A stretch of DNA of 64,000 nucleotides from Luteimonas sp. BLCC-B24 (lineage in GTDB: Bacteria; Pseudomonadota; Gammaproteobacteria; Xanthomonadales; Xanthomonadaceae): the NCBI RefSeq assembly GCF_028550595.1, contig NZ_JAQQGN010000002.1:124001-188000 (forward strand). Direction: 5' to 3'. Under the pieces are notes generated by a model that made no database searches, was not told the DNA's origin, and saw only the letters and a list, made by a program, of their open reading frames with translations. The position numbers and the translations under genes are program-made. Below, piece by piece: positions 56,460 to 64,000 of this stretch. The number at the start of each line of letters is the position of its first letter. Position 1 is the stretch's first letter.

Positions 56460-58313
56460 ATGCCGTCCAGGCCCCTTCGTGCCGCCCTCGCCGTCGCGCT
56501 CGCCGCAGCCGCCACCGCTCCCGCATTCGCCGACGACACCTTTTCGCGCACCGTCTTCTTCGGTGACAGCCTGACCGACTCAGGCTATTTCCGTCCCGTC
56601 ATCGTGCGCACGATCGGCCCCTCGGGCGCGATCCTCGGCCGCTTCACCACCAACCCGAACCTGGTCTGGTCCGAGCGCGTCGCCGATCGTTACGGCACCC
56701 GCGCCGATGCCAACGGCAACGGCCAGACCGGCGACAACTACGCCGCGGGCGGCGCACGCGTGGGCGTGGACACCACGGGCGGGCTGGGCCCGATCCCGTC
56801 GCTGGTCACCCAGGCCAACCGCTATCTGGCGGCGAACGGTGGCCGCGCCGATCCCAACGCGCTCTACACCGTCTGGGGCGGCGCCAACGATCTCTTCGCC
56901 GTGCAGGCGAACCCGGCCCAGGCCCAGCAGATCATCGGCGCGGCGGTGACCGCCCAGGTCGGGCTGGTGGGGACGCTGCAGGGCGCCGGGGCCCGCTATG
57001 TGCTGGTGCCCTCGATTCCCGACATCGGCCTGACCCCGGGCTCGCGCGCCGGCGGTGCGGTGGGCATGGCCCAGGGCACGGCGCTCGCCAACACCTACAA
57101 CACCGCGCTCTACGCCGGCCTGGCCGGGCAGAACCTGCGGGTGATTCCGGTCGACACCTTCCACTTCCTGCAGGAGGTCGTGGCCAATCCGTCGCTCTAC
57201 GGTTTCGCCAACGTGACCTCGCCGGCCTGCCGCATGCAGCCGGCACCGGCGGGAGACTCCTCGCTGTTCTGCAACCCCAACTCGTTCGTCACGCCTTCGG
57301 CCGCCGATACCTATCTGTTCGCCGACGGCGTGCATCCGGCCAGCCGTGCACACGAGATGATCGCCGACCTCGCGATCGCGATGATCGACGGTCCGCAGCA
57401 GATCGCGGTGCTGCCGCAGTCGGCGACGGTGACCGGCCGCGCCCGCGCCGACCGCATCAACAACCGTCTGAGCCTGGCACCGGCGCGCAGCGAGGGCCGC
57501 AGCTGGTGGGCCGACGTGCGCGCCGACATGCAGCGCTACGACAACGGCGACGCCTACGACGGTGTCGGCCCGGCGCTGACGGCGGGGCTGGACTGGACCT
57601 CGGGCAACACCACGTTCGGTGGCCTCGTCGGCTACGGCAAGCAGGGCAACGACTGGGGCCTGCGTCGCGGCAGTTGGGACCAGACCGAGGCGACCGTGGG
57701 CGGCTTCGTCGGCTGGCGCGCCGACAGCGGCGCCTGGGTCAACGCGCAGCTGAGCTACACCTGGCTCGACTTCGACACCGACCGCACCGTGCAGATCGGC
57801 CCGGTGACCCGGGTGCATTCCGGCCAGGCCGACGGCAGCAACGTGACCGCGGCGATCGGCGCCGGCTGGAACTTCGGCACCGGCGCGCTGCAGCACGGTC
57901 CGGTGCTGTCGCTGGTTGCGCAGCGCATCGAAGTCGACGGCTTCGCCGAGAGCGATCCGACGGTGTCGAGCTCGCTGGCCTATCCGTCGCAGGACATCGA
58001 CTCGCTGATCGGCAGCGCCGGCTGGCAGTTCGCCTACGCCGCGAGCGACAGCTTCCGTCCGTATGCGCGGCTCACCATCGACCGCGAGTTCGAGGACGCG
58101 CCGACCCAGGCGTTCGCGCAGGCGCAATCGTTGCCGTCGACGCTGCCCTACGCCGTGCCCGCACGTGGTTACGACACCAGCTACGCCACCGCGACGCTGG
58201 GCACGCAGACGACGCTGTTCGGCTTCGACGCCAACATCGGCGCCAGCCTCACCGTCGGCCAGAAGGGCGGCAGCCACACCACCGCGTTCGCGACGATCAG
58301 CGCCGGTTTCTGA
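56460..58313 (+). CDS. GDSL-family autotransporter esterase
   Basis: A 617-aa type V secreted esterase like EstA. The signal peptide is [16 protein letters not shown]. The passenger is a GDSL/SGNH hydrolase: [10 protein letters not shown] (nucleophile Ser), [12 protein letters not shown] (Gly), [10 protein letters not shown] (Asn) and [15 protein letters not shown] (Asp, His). From about residue 340 an autotransporter barrel follows ([23 protein letters not shown] ... [10 protein letters not shown]) ending in Phe. The enzyme stays displayed on the outer surface. Start: ATG behind CGGAGAAACCAGCA. Confidence 0.94.
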   Translation: MPSRPLRAALAVALAAAATAPAFADDTFSRTVFFGDSLTDSGYFRPVIVRTIGPSGAILGRFTTNPNLVWSERVADRYGTRADANGNGQTGDNYAAGGARVGVDTTGGLGPIPSLVTQANRYLAANGGRADPNALYTVWGGANDLFAVQANPAQAQQIIGAAVTAQVGLVGTLQGAGARYVLVPSIPDIGLTPGSRAGGAVGMAQGTALANTYNTALYAGLAGQNLRVIPVDTFHFLQEVVANPSLYGFANVTSPACRMQPAPAGDSSLFCNPNSFVTPSAADTYLFADGVHPASRAHEMIADLAIAMIDGPQQIAVLPQSATVTGRARADRINNRLSLAPARSEGRSWWADVRADMQRYDNGDAYDGVGPALTAGLDWTSGNTTFGGLVGYGKQGNDWGLRRGSWDQTEATVGGFVGWRADSGAWVNAQLSYTWLDFDTDRTVQIGPVTRVHSGQADGSNVTAAIGAGWNFGTGALQHGPVLSLVAQRIEVDGFAESDPTVSSSLAYPSQDIDSLIGSAGWQFAYAASDSFRPYARLTIDREFEDAPTQAFAQAQSLPSTLPYAVPARGYDTSYATATLGTQTTLFGFDANIGASLTVGQKGGSHTTAFATISAGF

Positions 58314-58388
58314 CCGTCACCGCGTCCGGCAGCGCCGCCCCGGCGGCGTTGCCAAGGCGCGCGGGGCCGGCATAGACTGGCCGCCTGT

Positions 58389-58462
58389 GCGGGTGTAGTT
58401 CAATGGTAGAACTGCAGCTTCCCAAGCTGCTAGCGTGGGTTCGATTCCCATCACCCGCTCCA
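58389..58462 (+). tRNA. tRNA-Gly (anticodon CCC)
   Basis: A full cloverleaf: acceptor GCGGGTG with CACCCGC, D arm GTTC...GAAC, anticodon stem GCAGC / GCTGC around loop TTCCCAA (anticodon CCC, reading GGG), T arm TGGG-TTCGATT-CCCA, discriminator T and encoded CCA. A strong terminator follows. Confidence 0.97.
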
Positions 58463-58484
58463 ATCCGCGTTTGGTTCGAATCGG

Positions 58485-58519
58485 ACGGCGACACCGGTGC
58501 ACGGGTGTCGCCGTTTTTT
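58485..58519 (+). terminator. Terminator after tRNA-Gly
   Basis: An 11-bp perfect stem ACGGCGACACC / GGTGTCGCCGT with an 8-base loop, followed directly by a run of T. Confidence 0.93.
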
Positions 58520-58551
58520 CGTTGCGGTGTGTCGCCTGACCCGGTGCGTCG

Positions 58552-59472
58552 ATGAAGCTCGCGATCCTGTCCCGTAACACCAAGCTCTATTCCACTCGCC
58601 GGCTGGTCGAGGCGGCGCGGCAGCGCGGGCACACGGTGCGCGTGCTCGATCCGCTGCGCTGCTACATGCGCATCAGCAGCGATGGGTTCGCGATGCGCTA
58701 CAAGGGCAAGCCGATCGAGGCCTACGATGCGGTGATTCCGCGCTTCGCCGCCTCGGTCACGCGCTACGGCAACGCGGTGCTGCACCAGTTCGAGCAGATG
58801 GGCAGCTACGCGCCCAATCCCTCGGCCGCCTTCGCGCGCGCGCGCGACAAGCTGCGTTGCCACCAGCTGCTGGCGGCCGAGGGCATCGGGCTGCCGGTCA
58901 CGGTGTTCGGCGACAACCCCGACGACACCGACGATCTGCTGGCGATGCTCGGCCCGCCGCCGCACGTGATCAAGCTCAACGAGGGCATGCAGGGTGCCGG
59001 CGTGATGCTGACCGAGAAACCGTCGGCCTCGCGCGGCGTGGTGGAAGCGTTGCGCGGGCTGTACGCGAACTTCCTGGTGCAGGAGTTCATCGCCGAGGCG
59101 CAAGGCGCCGACCTGCGCTGTTTCGTCGTCGGCGACCGGGTGCTCGGCGCGATGCAGCGTCAGGCGCCCGCCGGCGACTTCCGTTCGAATCTGCATCGGG
59201 GCGGGATCGCGACCGCGGTCGAGGCGACGGCGGACGAATGTGCGGTGGCGGTGCGCGCGGCCAAGGTGGTGGGACTCGGAATCGCAGGCGTCGACCTGAT
59301 CCGCTCCGCGCGCGGGCCGCTGGTCCTCGAGGTCAACGCCTCGCCGGGCCTGGAGGGCATCGAAGCGGCGACGGGACTGGACATCGCCGGGGGCATCGTC
59401 GAGCACCTGGCGGCCCACGTGAGGCCGGTAGCCCGGCCGCGCCGGCGCCGACCGGTCTCGAACGGAAACTGA
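58552..59472 (+). CDS. rimK: RimK-type ATP-grasp ligase
   Basis: A 306-aa ATP-grasp enzyme that adds glutamate residues to the C-terminus of ribosomal protein S6 in E. coli. It has [97 protein letters not shown] (ATP lid), [32 protein letters not shown] and [19 protein letters not shown] (Mg ligands). The C-terminus is short and basic. The S6 substrate is assumed from the family. Confidence 0.92.
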   Translation: MKLAILSRNTKLYSTRRLVEAARQRGHTVRVLDPLRCYMRISSDGFAMRYKGKPIEAYDAVIPRFAASVTRYGNAVLHQFEQMGSYAPNPSAAFARARDKLRCHQLLAAEGIGLPVTVFGDNPDDTDDLLAMLGPPPHVIKLNEGMQGAGVMLTEKPSASRGVVEALRGLYANFLVQEFIAEAQGADLRCFVVGDRVLGAMQRQAPAGDFRSNLHRGGIATAVEATADECAVAVRAAKVVGLGIAGVDLIRSARGPLVLEVNASPGLEGIEAATGLDIAGGIVEHLAAHVRPVARPRRRRPVSNGN

Positions 59473-59601
59473 ACATTTTGTTTCCGAATTTCAACGCTCC
59501 GCGGCGCTAACCTGCACATCCGGAAGACGCACGCACTCTCTCCACCCCGGCTTCGGCCGGGGGCGCGGCGGATGACGGCAATCGGGGCAAACCTCCTTCG
59601 G

Positions 59602-59628
59602 CCCGGACGGATACGTCCGGGTCTTTTT
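59602..59628 (+). terminator. Terminator between rimK and the response regulator
   Basis: CCCGGACG / CGTCCGGG stem with a GATA loop (59602-59621) followed by TCTTTTTG. It ends the rimK transcript, so the two-component operon has its own promoter in the roughly 100 bp that follow. Confidence 0.88.
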
Positions 59629-59725
59629 GTATGCGCGGCCGCGACGCCGTTCATGGAAGGATGCGCCGCTGTACCATGTCGCCTCGCCGCGGCGTGCATC
59701 CGAATCACCAGAGACCCGACTCCTC

Positions 59726-60409
59726 ATGCACATCCTCGTCATTGAAGACAACCAGGACATCGCCGCCAATCTGGGGGACTACCTCGAAGACCGCGGCCAC
59801 ACCGTCGATTTTGCCGCCGACGGCGTGACCGGCCTGCACCTGGCGGTGGTCCACGATTTCGATGCCATCGTGCTCGACCTCAATCTCCCGGGCATGGACG
59901 GCCTCGAGGTGTGCCGCAAGCTGCGCAACGACGCACGCAAGCAGACGCCCGTGCTGATGCTCACCGCGCGCGACAGCCTGGACAACAAGCTGGCCGGTTT
60001 CGATTCCGGTGCCGACGACTATCTGGTCAAGCCGTTCGCACTGCAGGAAGTCGAAGTGCGGCTCAACGCGCTGTCGCGGCGTGGCAAGGGCAACCACACC
60101 CGCGTGCTCGACGTCGGCGAGCTGGAATACAACCTCGACACGCTGGAAGTGCGCCGCGGCGGCAAGCTGCTGCAGCTCAACCCGACGGCGCTGAAGATCC
60201 TGCAGTCGCTGATGGAGGCGTCGCCGGCCGTGGTCACGCGTCAGGAACTGGAAACCCGCGTGTGGGGCGAGGAACTGCCGGATTCGGATTCGCTGCGCGT
60301 GCACATCCACGGCCTGCGCGCCGTGGTCGACAAGCCCTTCGACACGCCGTACATCCAGACCCGTCACGGCATCGGTTACCGCATCGCGGTGCCGGATGCG
60401 GCGAACTGA
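59726..60409 (+). CDS. OmpR/PhoB-family response regulator
   Basis: A 227-aa two-component regulator. The receiver has the acidic pair VIEDNQD, the phospho-acceptor Asp51 in IVLDLNLPGMDG, the Thr in MLTARDS and the Lys in DDYLVKPF. The C-terminal winged helix (NPTALKILQSLMEASPAVVTRQELETRVWG ... DSLRVHIHGLRAVVDKPFDTPYIQTRHGIGYRI) binds DNA. The ATG at 59726 fits the family start. The following kinase gene overlaps its end by 14 bases, so they form a pair. Confidence 0.94.
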   Translation: MHILVIEDNQDIAANLGDYLEDRGHTVDFAADGVTGLHLAVVHDFDAIVLDLNLPGMDGLEVCRKLRNDARKQTPVLMLTARDSLDNKLAGFDSGADDYLVKPFALQEVEVRLNALSRRGKGNHTRVLDVGELEYNLDTLEVRRGGKLLQLNPTALKILQSLMEASPAVVTRQELETRVWGEELPDSDSLRVHIHGLRAVVDKPFDTPYIQTRHGIGYRIAVPDAAN

Positions 60410-61736
60410 GGTCGCGCCGGGCCGCCCGGCCCGCACGCGCGCGCGGCGCTACCGCAGGCGGCTGCGCAGCCGCATCATCCTGTCGTTCCTGCTGCTCGGC
60501 CTCGGGCTCACGACGCTGTTCGCCTTCCTCACCCAGGAGGCACGCGATCGCGTCGAGAACACGCTGGTCGAGGATCTGATGAACCGCAACATCGACGAGT
60601 ACGCGCGGCGCTACTACGTCGATCCGTTGCGCAATCCGGCCGTGCCGCTGGAGCAGATCCGCGCGCGTGTGGTGAAGCGCGAGCGTTTCGAGGAGCTGCG
60701 GCGCGACCAGCCCGACTGGTACGAGCTCGGCGACGGCATCCACAACCTCAGCGGCATCGACGAGGACGGCACGCCCTTCATGTACAAGCTCGCGGTGCGC
60801 AAGACGCCCGACGAGTGGTTCTTCCTCGCCTACGACATGAGCGAGACCATGCGCGGCGCCACCCAGTTCCAGCGTGCGATCTTCGGCTCGGTGGTGCTGG
60901 TGTCGTTGCTGTCGCTGCTGATCGGCTGGTGGTCGGCGTCGCGGGTGATGAGTCCGGTGTCGGCGCTGGCCAATCGGCTGCGCAGCTCGGGCGACTCCTC
61001 GACGCCCGAGGCGCTGGCGCCGCATTTCCCCGATGACGAGGTCGGCCAGCTGGCGAGTGCGCTCGACGACTACGCGTTCCGGTTGACCGAGGTGGTCCAG
61101 CGCGACCGCGAGTTCAACGCCGACGTCAGCCACGAATTGCGCACGCCGCTGGCGGTGATCAAGGGCGCGGTGGAACTGCTGCTGTCGCGCCCGGATCTCG
61201 ACGACAAGACCCGCACGCGCCTGCTGCGCATCCAGCGCGCCGAACAGCAGTGCACGGATCTGATCAGCGCGCTGTTGCTACTCTCGCGCAACGAGCGCGG
61301 GCACGGCGCCACCGATGTCGGTCGCGTGGTCGAACAGCTGTTCGACGCGCACCGGCCGCAACTCGTCGGCAAGCCGCTGGAGTTGCGTCTGGAGGGCGAC
61401 GGACCGCTGGTCGTGGATGCCCCGGAATCCGCGGTGACCGTGGCGCTGGGCAACCTCGTCGGCAATGCGATCAAGTACACCCAGGCGGGCGAGGTGGTCG
61501 TGCGGCTCGGCGATCGCAGTGTCGAAGTGGCCGACAGCGGCCCCGGGCTCAGCGCCGAGGACGCCGCGCGCCTGTTCGAGCGCGGCTACCGCGGCACTCA
61601 CGCCGAACATTCGCAGGGCGGCGGCATCGGCCTGTCGATCGTGCGCCGGCTCTGCGCCCTGTACGGCTGGCAGGTGCGCGTGGTGCCGGGCGCGGTGCGA
61701 GGCGTGGTCGCGACGTTGTCGTTCCGGCCGGGCTGA
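60396..61736 (+). CDS. Sensor histidine kinase
   Basis: A 446-aa inner-membrane sensor paired with the preceding regulator. A basic cytoplasmic N-terminus leads to helix 1 (IILSFLLLGLGLTTLFAFL), a periplasmic sensor of about 110 residues, helix 2 (IFGSVVLVSLLSLLIGWWSA), a HAMP domain, the dimerisation box FNADVSHELRTPLAVIKG with the phospho-His, and the ATPase with NLVGNAIKYTQ (N box), VADSGPGL (G1) and GGGIGLSIVRRL (G2). The sensor contains an ExxE pair (residues 96-99, in KRERFEELRR), a pattern used for Fe(III)/Zn sensing in ColS/VgrS-type kinases; relevance here is untested. Confidence 0.92.
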   Translation: MRRTEVAPGRPARTRARRYRRRLRSRIILSFLLLGLGLTTLFAFLTQEARDRVENTLVEDLMNRNIDEYARRYYVDPLRNPAVPLEQIRARVVKRERFEELRRDQPDWYELGDGIHNLSGIDEDGTPFMYKLAVRKTPDEWFFLAYDMSETMRGATQFQRAIFGSVVLVSLLSLLIGWWSASRVMSPVSALANRLRSSGDSSTPEALAPHFPDDEVGQLASALDDYAFRLTEVVQRDREFNADVSHELRTPLAVIKGAVELLLSRPDLDDKTRTRLLRIQRAEQQCTDLISALLLLSRNERGHGATDVGRVVEQLFDAHRPQLVGKPLELRLEGDGPLVVDAPESAVTVALGNLVGNAIKYTQAGEVVVRLGDRSVEVADSGPGLSAEDAARLFERGYRGTHAEHSQGGGIGLSIVRRLCALYGWQVRVVPGAVRGVVATLSFRPG

Positions 61737-61976
61737 CGCCGGCGCGCGGCCAACGCGTCGACCGGTGCGCGATGCCGGGCAGCCGGGCGCGTCCGCAGCT
61801 CCGACACCGCGATGCGCGCCGGTGTGCGATGCGCGCCAAGCGCCGTGCGGACGACGTCTGCGGGCGAAGTCGCGGCCCGCGGCGGCGGATTCGCGCAACG
61901 GCCGGGGCTTCTCCCGACCGCGCCGCCAGCGCCTTGCGGCGCGCGTGTCTGCAGCCGTGGCGAACGGGCCGTCCGC

Positions 61977-62555
61977 TCAGAGGCTTACCCACCAGCACCC
62001 GAGGTGCCGGTGCAGGGAGAACACCGTCTGCCGCGTGCCGCTGCCGCCGGGCCCGGCCTGGTCGACACGCAGCGAGGTCGGCGGACGCTCGGGCGCGGCG
62101 GTCTGGCTGTCGCGCGCGCTCGTCCAGCTGGCAAACGGCAGCGTCGACGCGGCGGTGACCGGCGGCGCGGGCCGCTGCGCGGTGATGTCGAGCAGGGGTT
62201 GCTGGGCGATCGCATCGAGACGGTCCAGCACCTGATACCCGCTGCGCTGGCTCATGCCGCGCCAGTGGTACAGGGTGACCAGGCGGTTGGTGTCGCCGCT
62301 GTGGATGGCGTGGCTCATTTCCTGGATCAGGCCGCGCAGCTGGCGCTGGCAGCCGCCGCGATAGGCGGGGGCCTGGCCGCGTGGGCGCTCGGCCAGCGAA
62401 TTCGACGCGCCGACCGCGCTGCAGGCGCGATCGGTGTAGACGGTACCGCCGTCGGGACCGACGCAGCGGCGCACCTGCGCCTGGGCGGACATCGGCACTG
62501 CCGCCGCGCCGGCGAGCAGTGCGGAAAGCAGGAACCAGGTCGGAAGGCGCGACAT
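61977..62555 (-). CDS. Secreted DUF4124-like protein
   Basis: A 192-aa exported protein. The signal peptide (WFLLSALLAGAAAVPMSAQA) is followed by QVRRCVGPDGGTVYTDRACSAVGA, the pattern of the DUF4124 domain (usually Y-C-D-G-V-Y-D-PC). The middle is helical (CQRQLRGLIQEMSHAIHSGDTNRLVTLYHWRGMS) and the end is Pro/Ser-rich with CWW near the C-terminus. The function is unknown; such proteins are common in this family and periplasmic. Confidence 0.75.
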   Translation of the reverse strand: MSRLPTWFLLSALLAGAAAVPMSAQAQVRRCVGPDGGTVYTDRACSAVGASNSLAERPRGQAPAYRGGCQRQLRGLIQEMSHAIHSGDTNRLVTLYHWRGMSQRSGYQVLDRLDAIAQQPLLDITAQRPAPPVTAASTLPFASWTSARDSQTAAPERPPTSLRVDQAGPGGSGTRQTVFSLHRHLGCWWVSL

Positions 62556-62608
62556 CGCCGCAGCCTAGCCGGTGACGCGGATGCCGACCAGCCGGCGCCG
62601 CACCGTGT

Positions 62609-63433
62609 TCAGCCCAGACGGGCGAGCACGGTCTGCGTGGGCCGGGCGAGATTGAGCGTGTAGAAGTGCAGCGCCGGCGCGCCGCCCGCGATCAGGCGTT
62701 CGCACAGGCCGGCCACGATGTCGGCCCCGAGTTCGCGGATGGCGTCCGCATCGTCGCCGTGGGCGGTCATCTGCCGCTGCATCCAGCGCGGAATCTCGGC
62801 GCCGCAGGCGTCGGAGAACCGGCGCAGCTGGCTGAAATTCGAGACCGGCATGATGCCGGGGATGATCGGGATGTCGATCCCGGCCCGGCGCGCGCTGTCG
62901 ACGAAGTGGAAGTAGGCGTCGGCGTTGTAGAAATACTGGGTGATGGCCGCATCCGCGCCGGCGTCGACCTTGGTCTTGAAGTGGCGCAGGTCCGCGCGGG
63001 CATCGTCGGCCTGGGGGTGGATCTCCGGATAGCAGCCCACCTCGATGCGGAACCGGTCCCCGAACTCGCTCCGGATGAAGGCGACCAGCTCGGACGCATA
63101 ACGCAGATCGCCGGGATGCCCCATGCCCGACGGCAGATCGCCGCGCAGTGCCACGATCCGCGTGCAGCCGATGGCGCGGTAGAGCTTGAGCAGTTCGCGG
63201 ATCTCCTCCCGGCTGCCACCCACGCAGGACAGGTGCGGCACCGCATCGAAGCCGTGGTGCTGCTTGAGGCGGCGCACGGTCTCGGGGGTGTGACTGAGCG
63301 TCGAACCGCCGGCACCGAAGGTACAGGAGACGTATTCGGGCGCGTGCGCGGCGAGCTTCTTCGCCGTGCGGTCCAGCTGGATGCGCTGGTCCTCGGTCTT
63401 GGGCGGGTAGAACTCGAAGCTGAGCGGAAGCAT
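62609..63433 (-). CDS. metF: 5,10-methylenetetrahydrofolate reductase
   Basis: A 274-aa FAD enzyme making 5-methyl-THF for methionine synthesis. Family motifs: LSFEFYPPKTEDQRIQLDRT (catalytic Glu in FEFYPPK), EYVSCTFGAGGSTLSHTPETV, PHLSCVGGSREEIRELL, IVALRGDLPSGMG, GCYPEIHPQADDARADLRHFKTKVDAGADAAITQYFYNADAYFHFVD and IIPGIMPVSNFSQLRRF. Length is normal. The ATG lies near a TACAAT box on the same strand (63468-63463) that could be its -10. Confidence 0.96.
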   Translation of the reverse strand: MLPLSFEFYPPKTEDQRIQLDRTAKKLAAHAPEYVSCTFGAGGSTLSHTPETVRRLKQHHGFDAVPHLSCVGGSREEIRELLKLYRAIGCTRIVALRGDLPSGMGHPGDLRYASELVAFIRSEFGDRFRIEVGCYPEIHPQADDARADLRHFKTKVDAGADAAITQYFYNADAYFHFVDSARRAGIDIPIIPGIMPVSNFSQLRRFSDACGAEIPRWMQRQMTAHGDDADAIRELGADIVAGLCERLIAGGAPALHFYTLNLARPTQTVLARLG

Positions 63434-64000
63434 GCGCGGCCTGCGGCGACGGACTGCGGCCGATTGTATCGCTTGATCGCGATGGATGTGTGGGTGTCGG
63501 GAGTGCGCCGGATGTGCAGTCGCGAGGCGGCCGTGCGCAGCGCGCCACGCGCCCGACGGCGCTGCGCCATCGCTTCCGGTCCCGAGAATTCAGGGGGGAA
63601 ACTCCTCGAGACCCCGGCGGCTCGTCGCGCCGTGGGCACGGGCGCGCTGCGGGCGCGCCGTCGGGCTGCTCGCGGGCCGGCCGCCCGCTGTTCGACACGC
63701 GGGCCGCACGAGCCGGCCGCGGAGCGGGTCGACAGGGGTGCCCGGTACCGCGTCGTCGGCGCCACGCGCGGGCATCGCGCCATCGTCCCGGCGTGCGGCC
63801 GCATGCTCGACACCACGTGGGCTGCCCCACCGCCGCGACGGCATGAGCACAGCCGCCGACGATGGCCGTCGGGTGGTGCGCACGGGGCGCGGTTCGTCCG
63901 GCGCATGCCTCGCACGGGGATCGGCGCGCGGCGCCGGCTCCGCGCGCGTATACCGAACGGCTTCGCGCTACGCTGTCGCGCCCGCAGACGACCGTCCGAT
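63434..64000. other. Upstream region of metF to the window end
   Basis: About 570 bp at the right edge without a gene I can support. Open frames on both strands are typical GC-driven artefacts. It presumably holds the metF promoter and perhaps the control region of a gene beyond the window. I compared it by eye with the SAH riboswitch consensus often found near such genes and found no convincing match. Confidence 0.45.

Noticed and set aside
63434-63640. SAH riboswitch upstream of metF
   Set aside because: No stretch matches the consensus core convincingly, and the expected pseudoknot pairing is not apparent.

Overview
The window reads as a chromosomal stretch from a high-GC gammaproteobacterium of the Xanthomonadaceae/Lysobacteraceae (Lysobacter- or Luteimonas-like). 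The reasons are a clustered gap / pgk / HAD phosphatase / pyk / fba (class I aldolase) set, a GDSL autotransporter esterase, DUF2339 plus DUF3999 membrane proteins, and above all a complete VirB/VirD4 secretion locus in the gene order typical of the Xanthomonadales bacteria-killing type IV secretion system (X-T4SS). Genus assignment is inference; no rRNA is present.

Region 1 (1-3.9 kb) is core-like. It holds the start of a flavin reductase, a molybdate uptake unit (molybdopterin-oxidoreductase-like protein, a ModA-ModB fusion, a short ModC) and an S1/P1 nuclease. Region 2 (about 4.1-25.5 kb) is a horizontally mobile-looking island with visibly more AT than its flanks. Its left edge carries debris: a frameshifted copy of the virD4 3' end, a truncated effector start and that effector's apparently intact lipoprotein immunity gene. 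virD4 and a coiled-coil membrane protein run leftward. From a shared about 590-bp control region virB7-B8-B9-B10-B11-B1-B2-B3-B4-B5-B6 run rightward. After virB6 come a DUF4189 protein, a lipoprotein/lipase pair, a lipoprotein/peptidoglycan-hydrolase pair and a small secreted protein. There is no relaxase, replication gene, integrase or oriT-like partner in view. That, together with the effector/immunity pairs and a VirB7 with an N0-like domain, points to a contact-dependent antibacterial weapon rather than a conjugation machine.

The most interesting observation is that neither full-length effector shows the C-terminal XVIPCD motifs as I know them from Xanthomonas. Instead their last 45-60 residues share a short common module, roughly [YF]VxRxLxAAKxG followed by SSxxGxxW, which is a candidate alternative recruitment signal for VirD4.

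Region 3 (25.6-38.3 kb) holds an OmpW-like porin and the glycolysis cluster. It is scarred by two duplications. A decayed copy of the gap 3' end, with its own terminator, lies about 1 kb beyond the intact gap across an inserted-looking membrane-protein gene. A 74-bp copy of the pgk start lies 167 bp upstream of pgk and encodes a 24-residue peptide followed by a perfect hairpin. Region 4 (38.3-64 kb) is ordinary chromosome: macro-domain deacetylase, cysteine synthase, an RND efflux pair, an AGCS symporter, an rRNA/tRNA methyltransferase, an M28 peptidase, MscL, an FAH-family protein, a Rieske protein, an SLC13-type permease, trmB, thiG/thiS, an autotransporter esterase, tRNA-Gly(CCC), rimK, a two-component system, a DUF4124-like protein and metF.

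All family names come from reading the translations; no database search was run.
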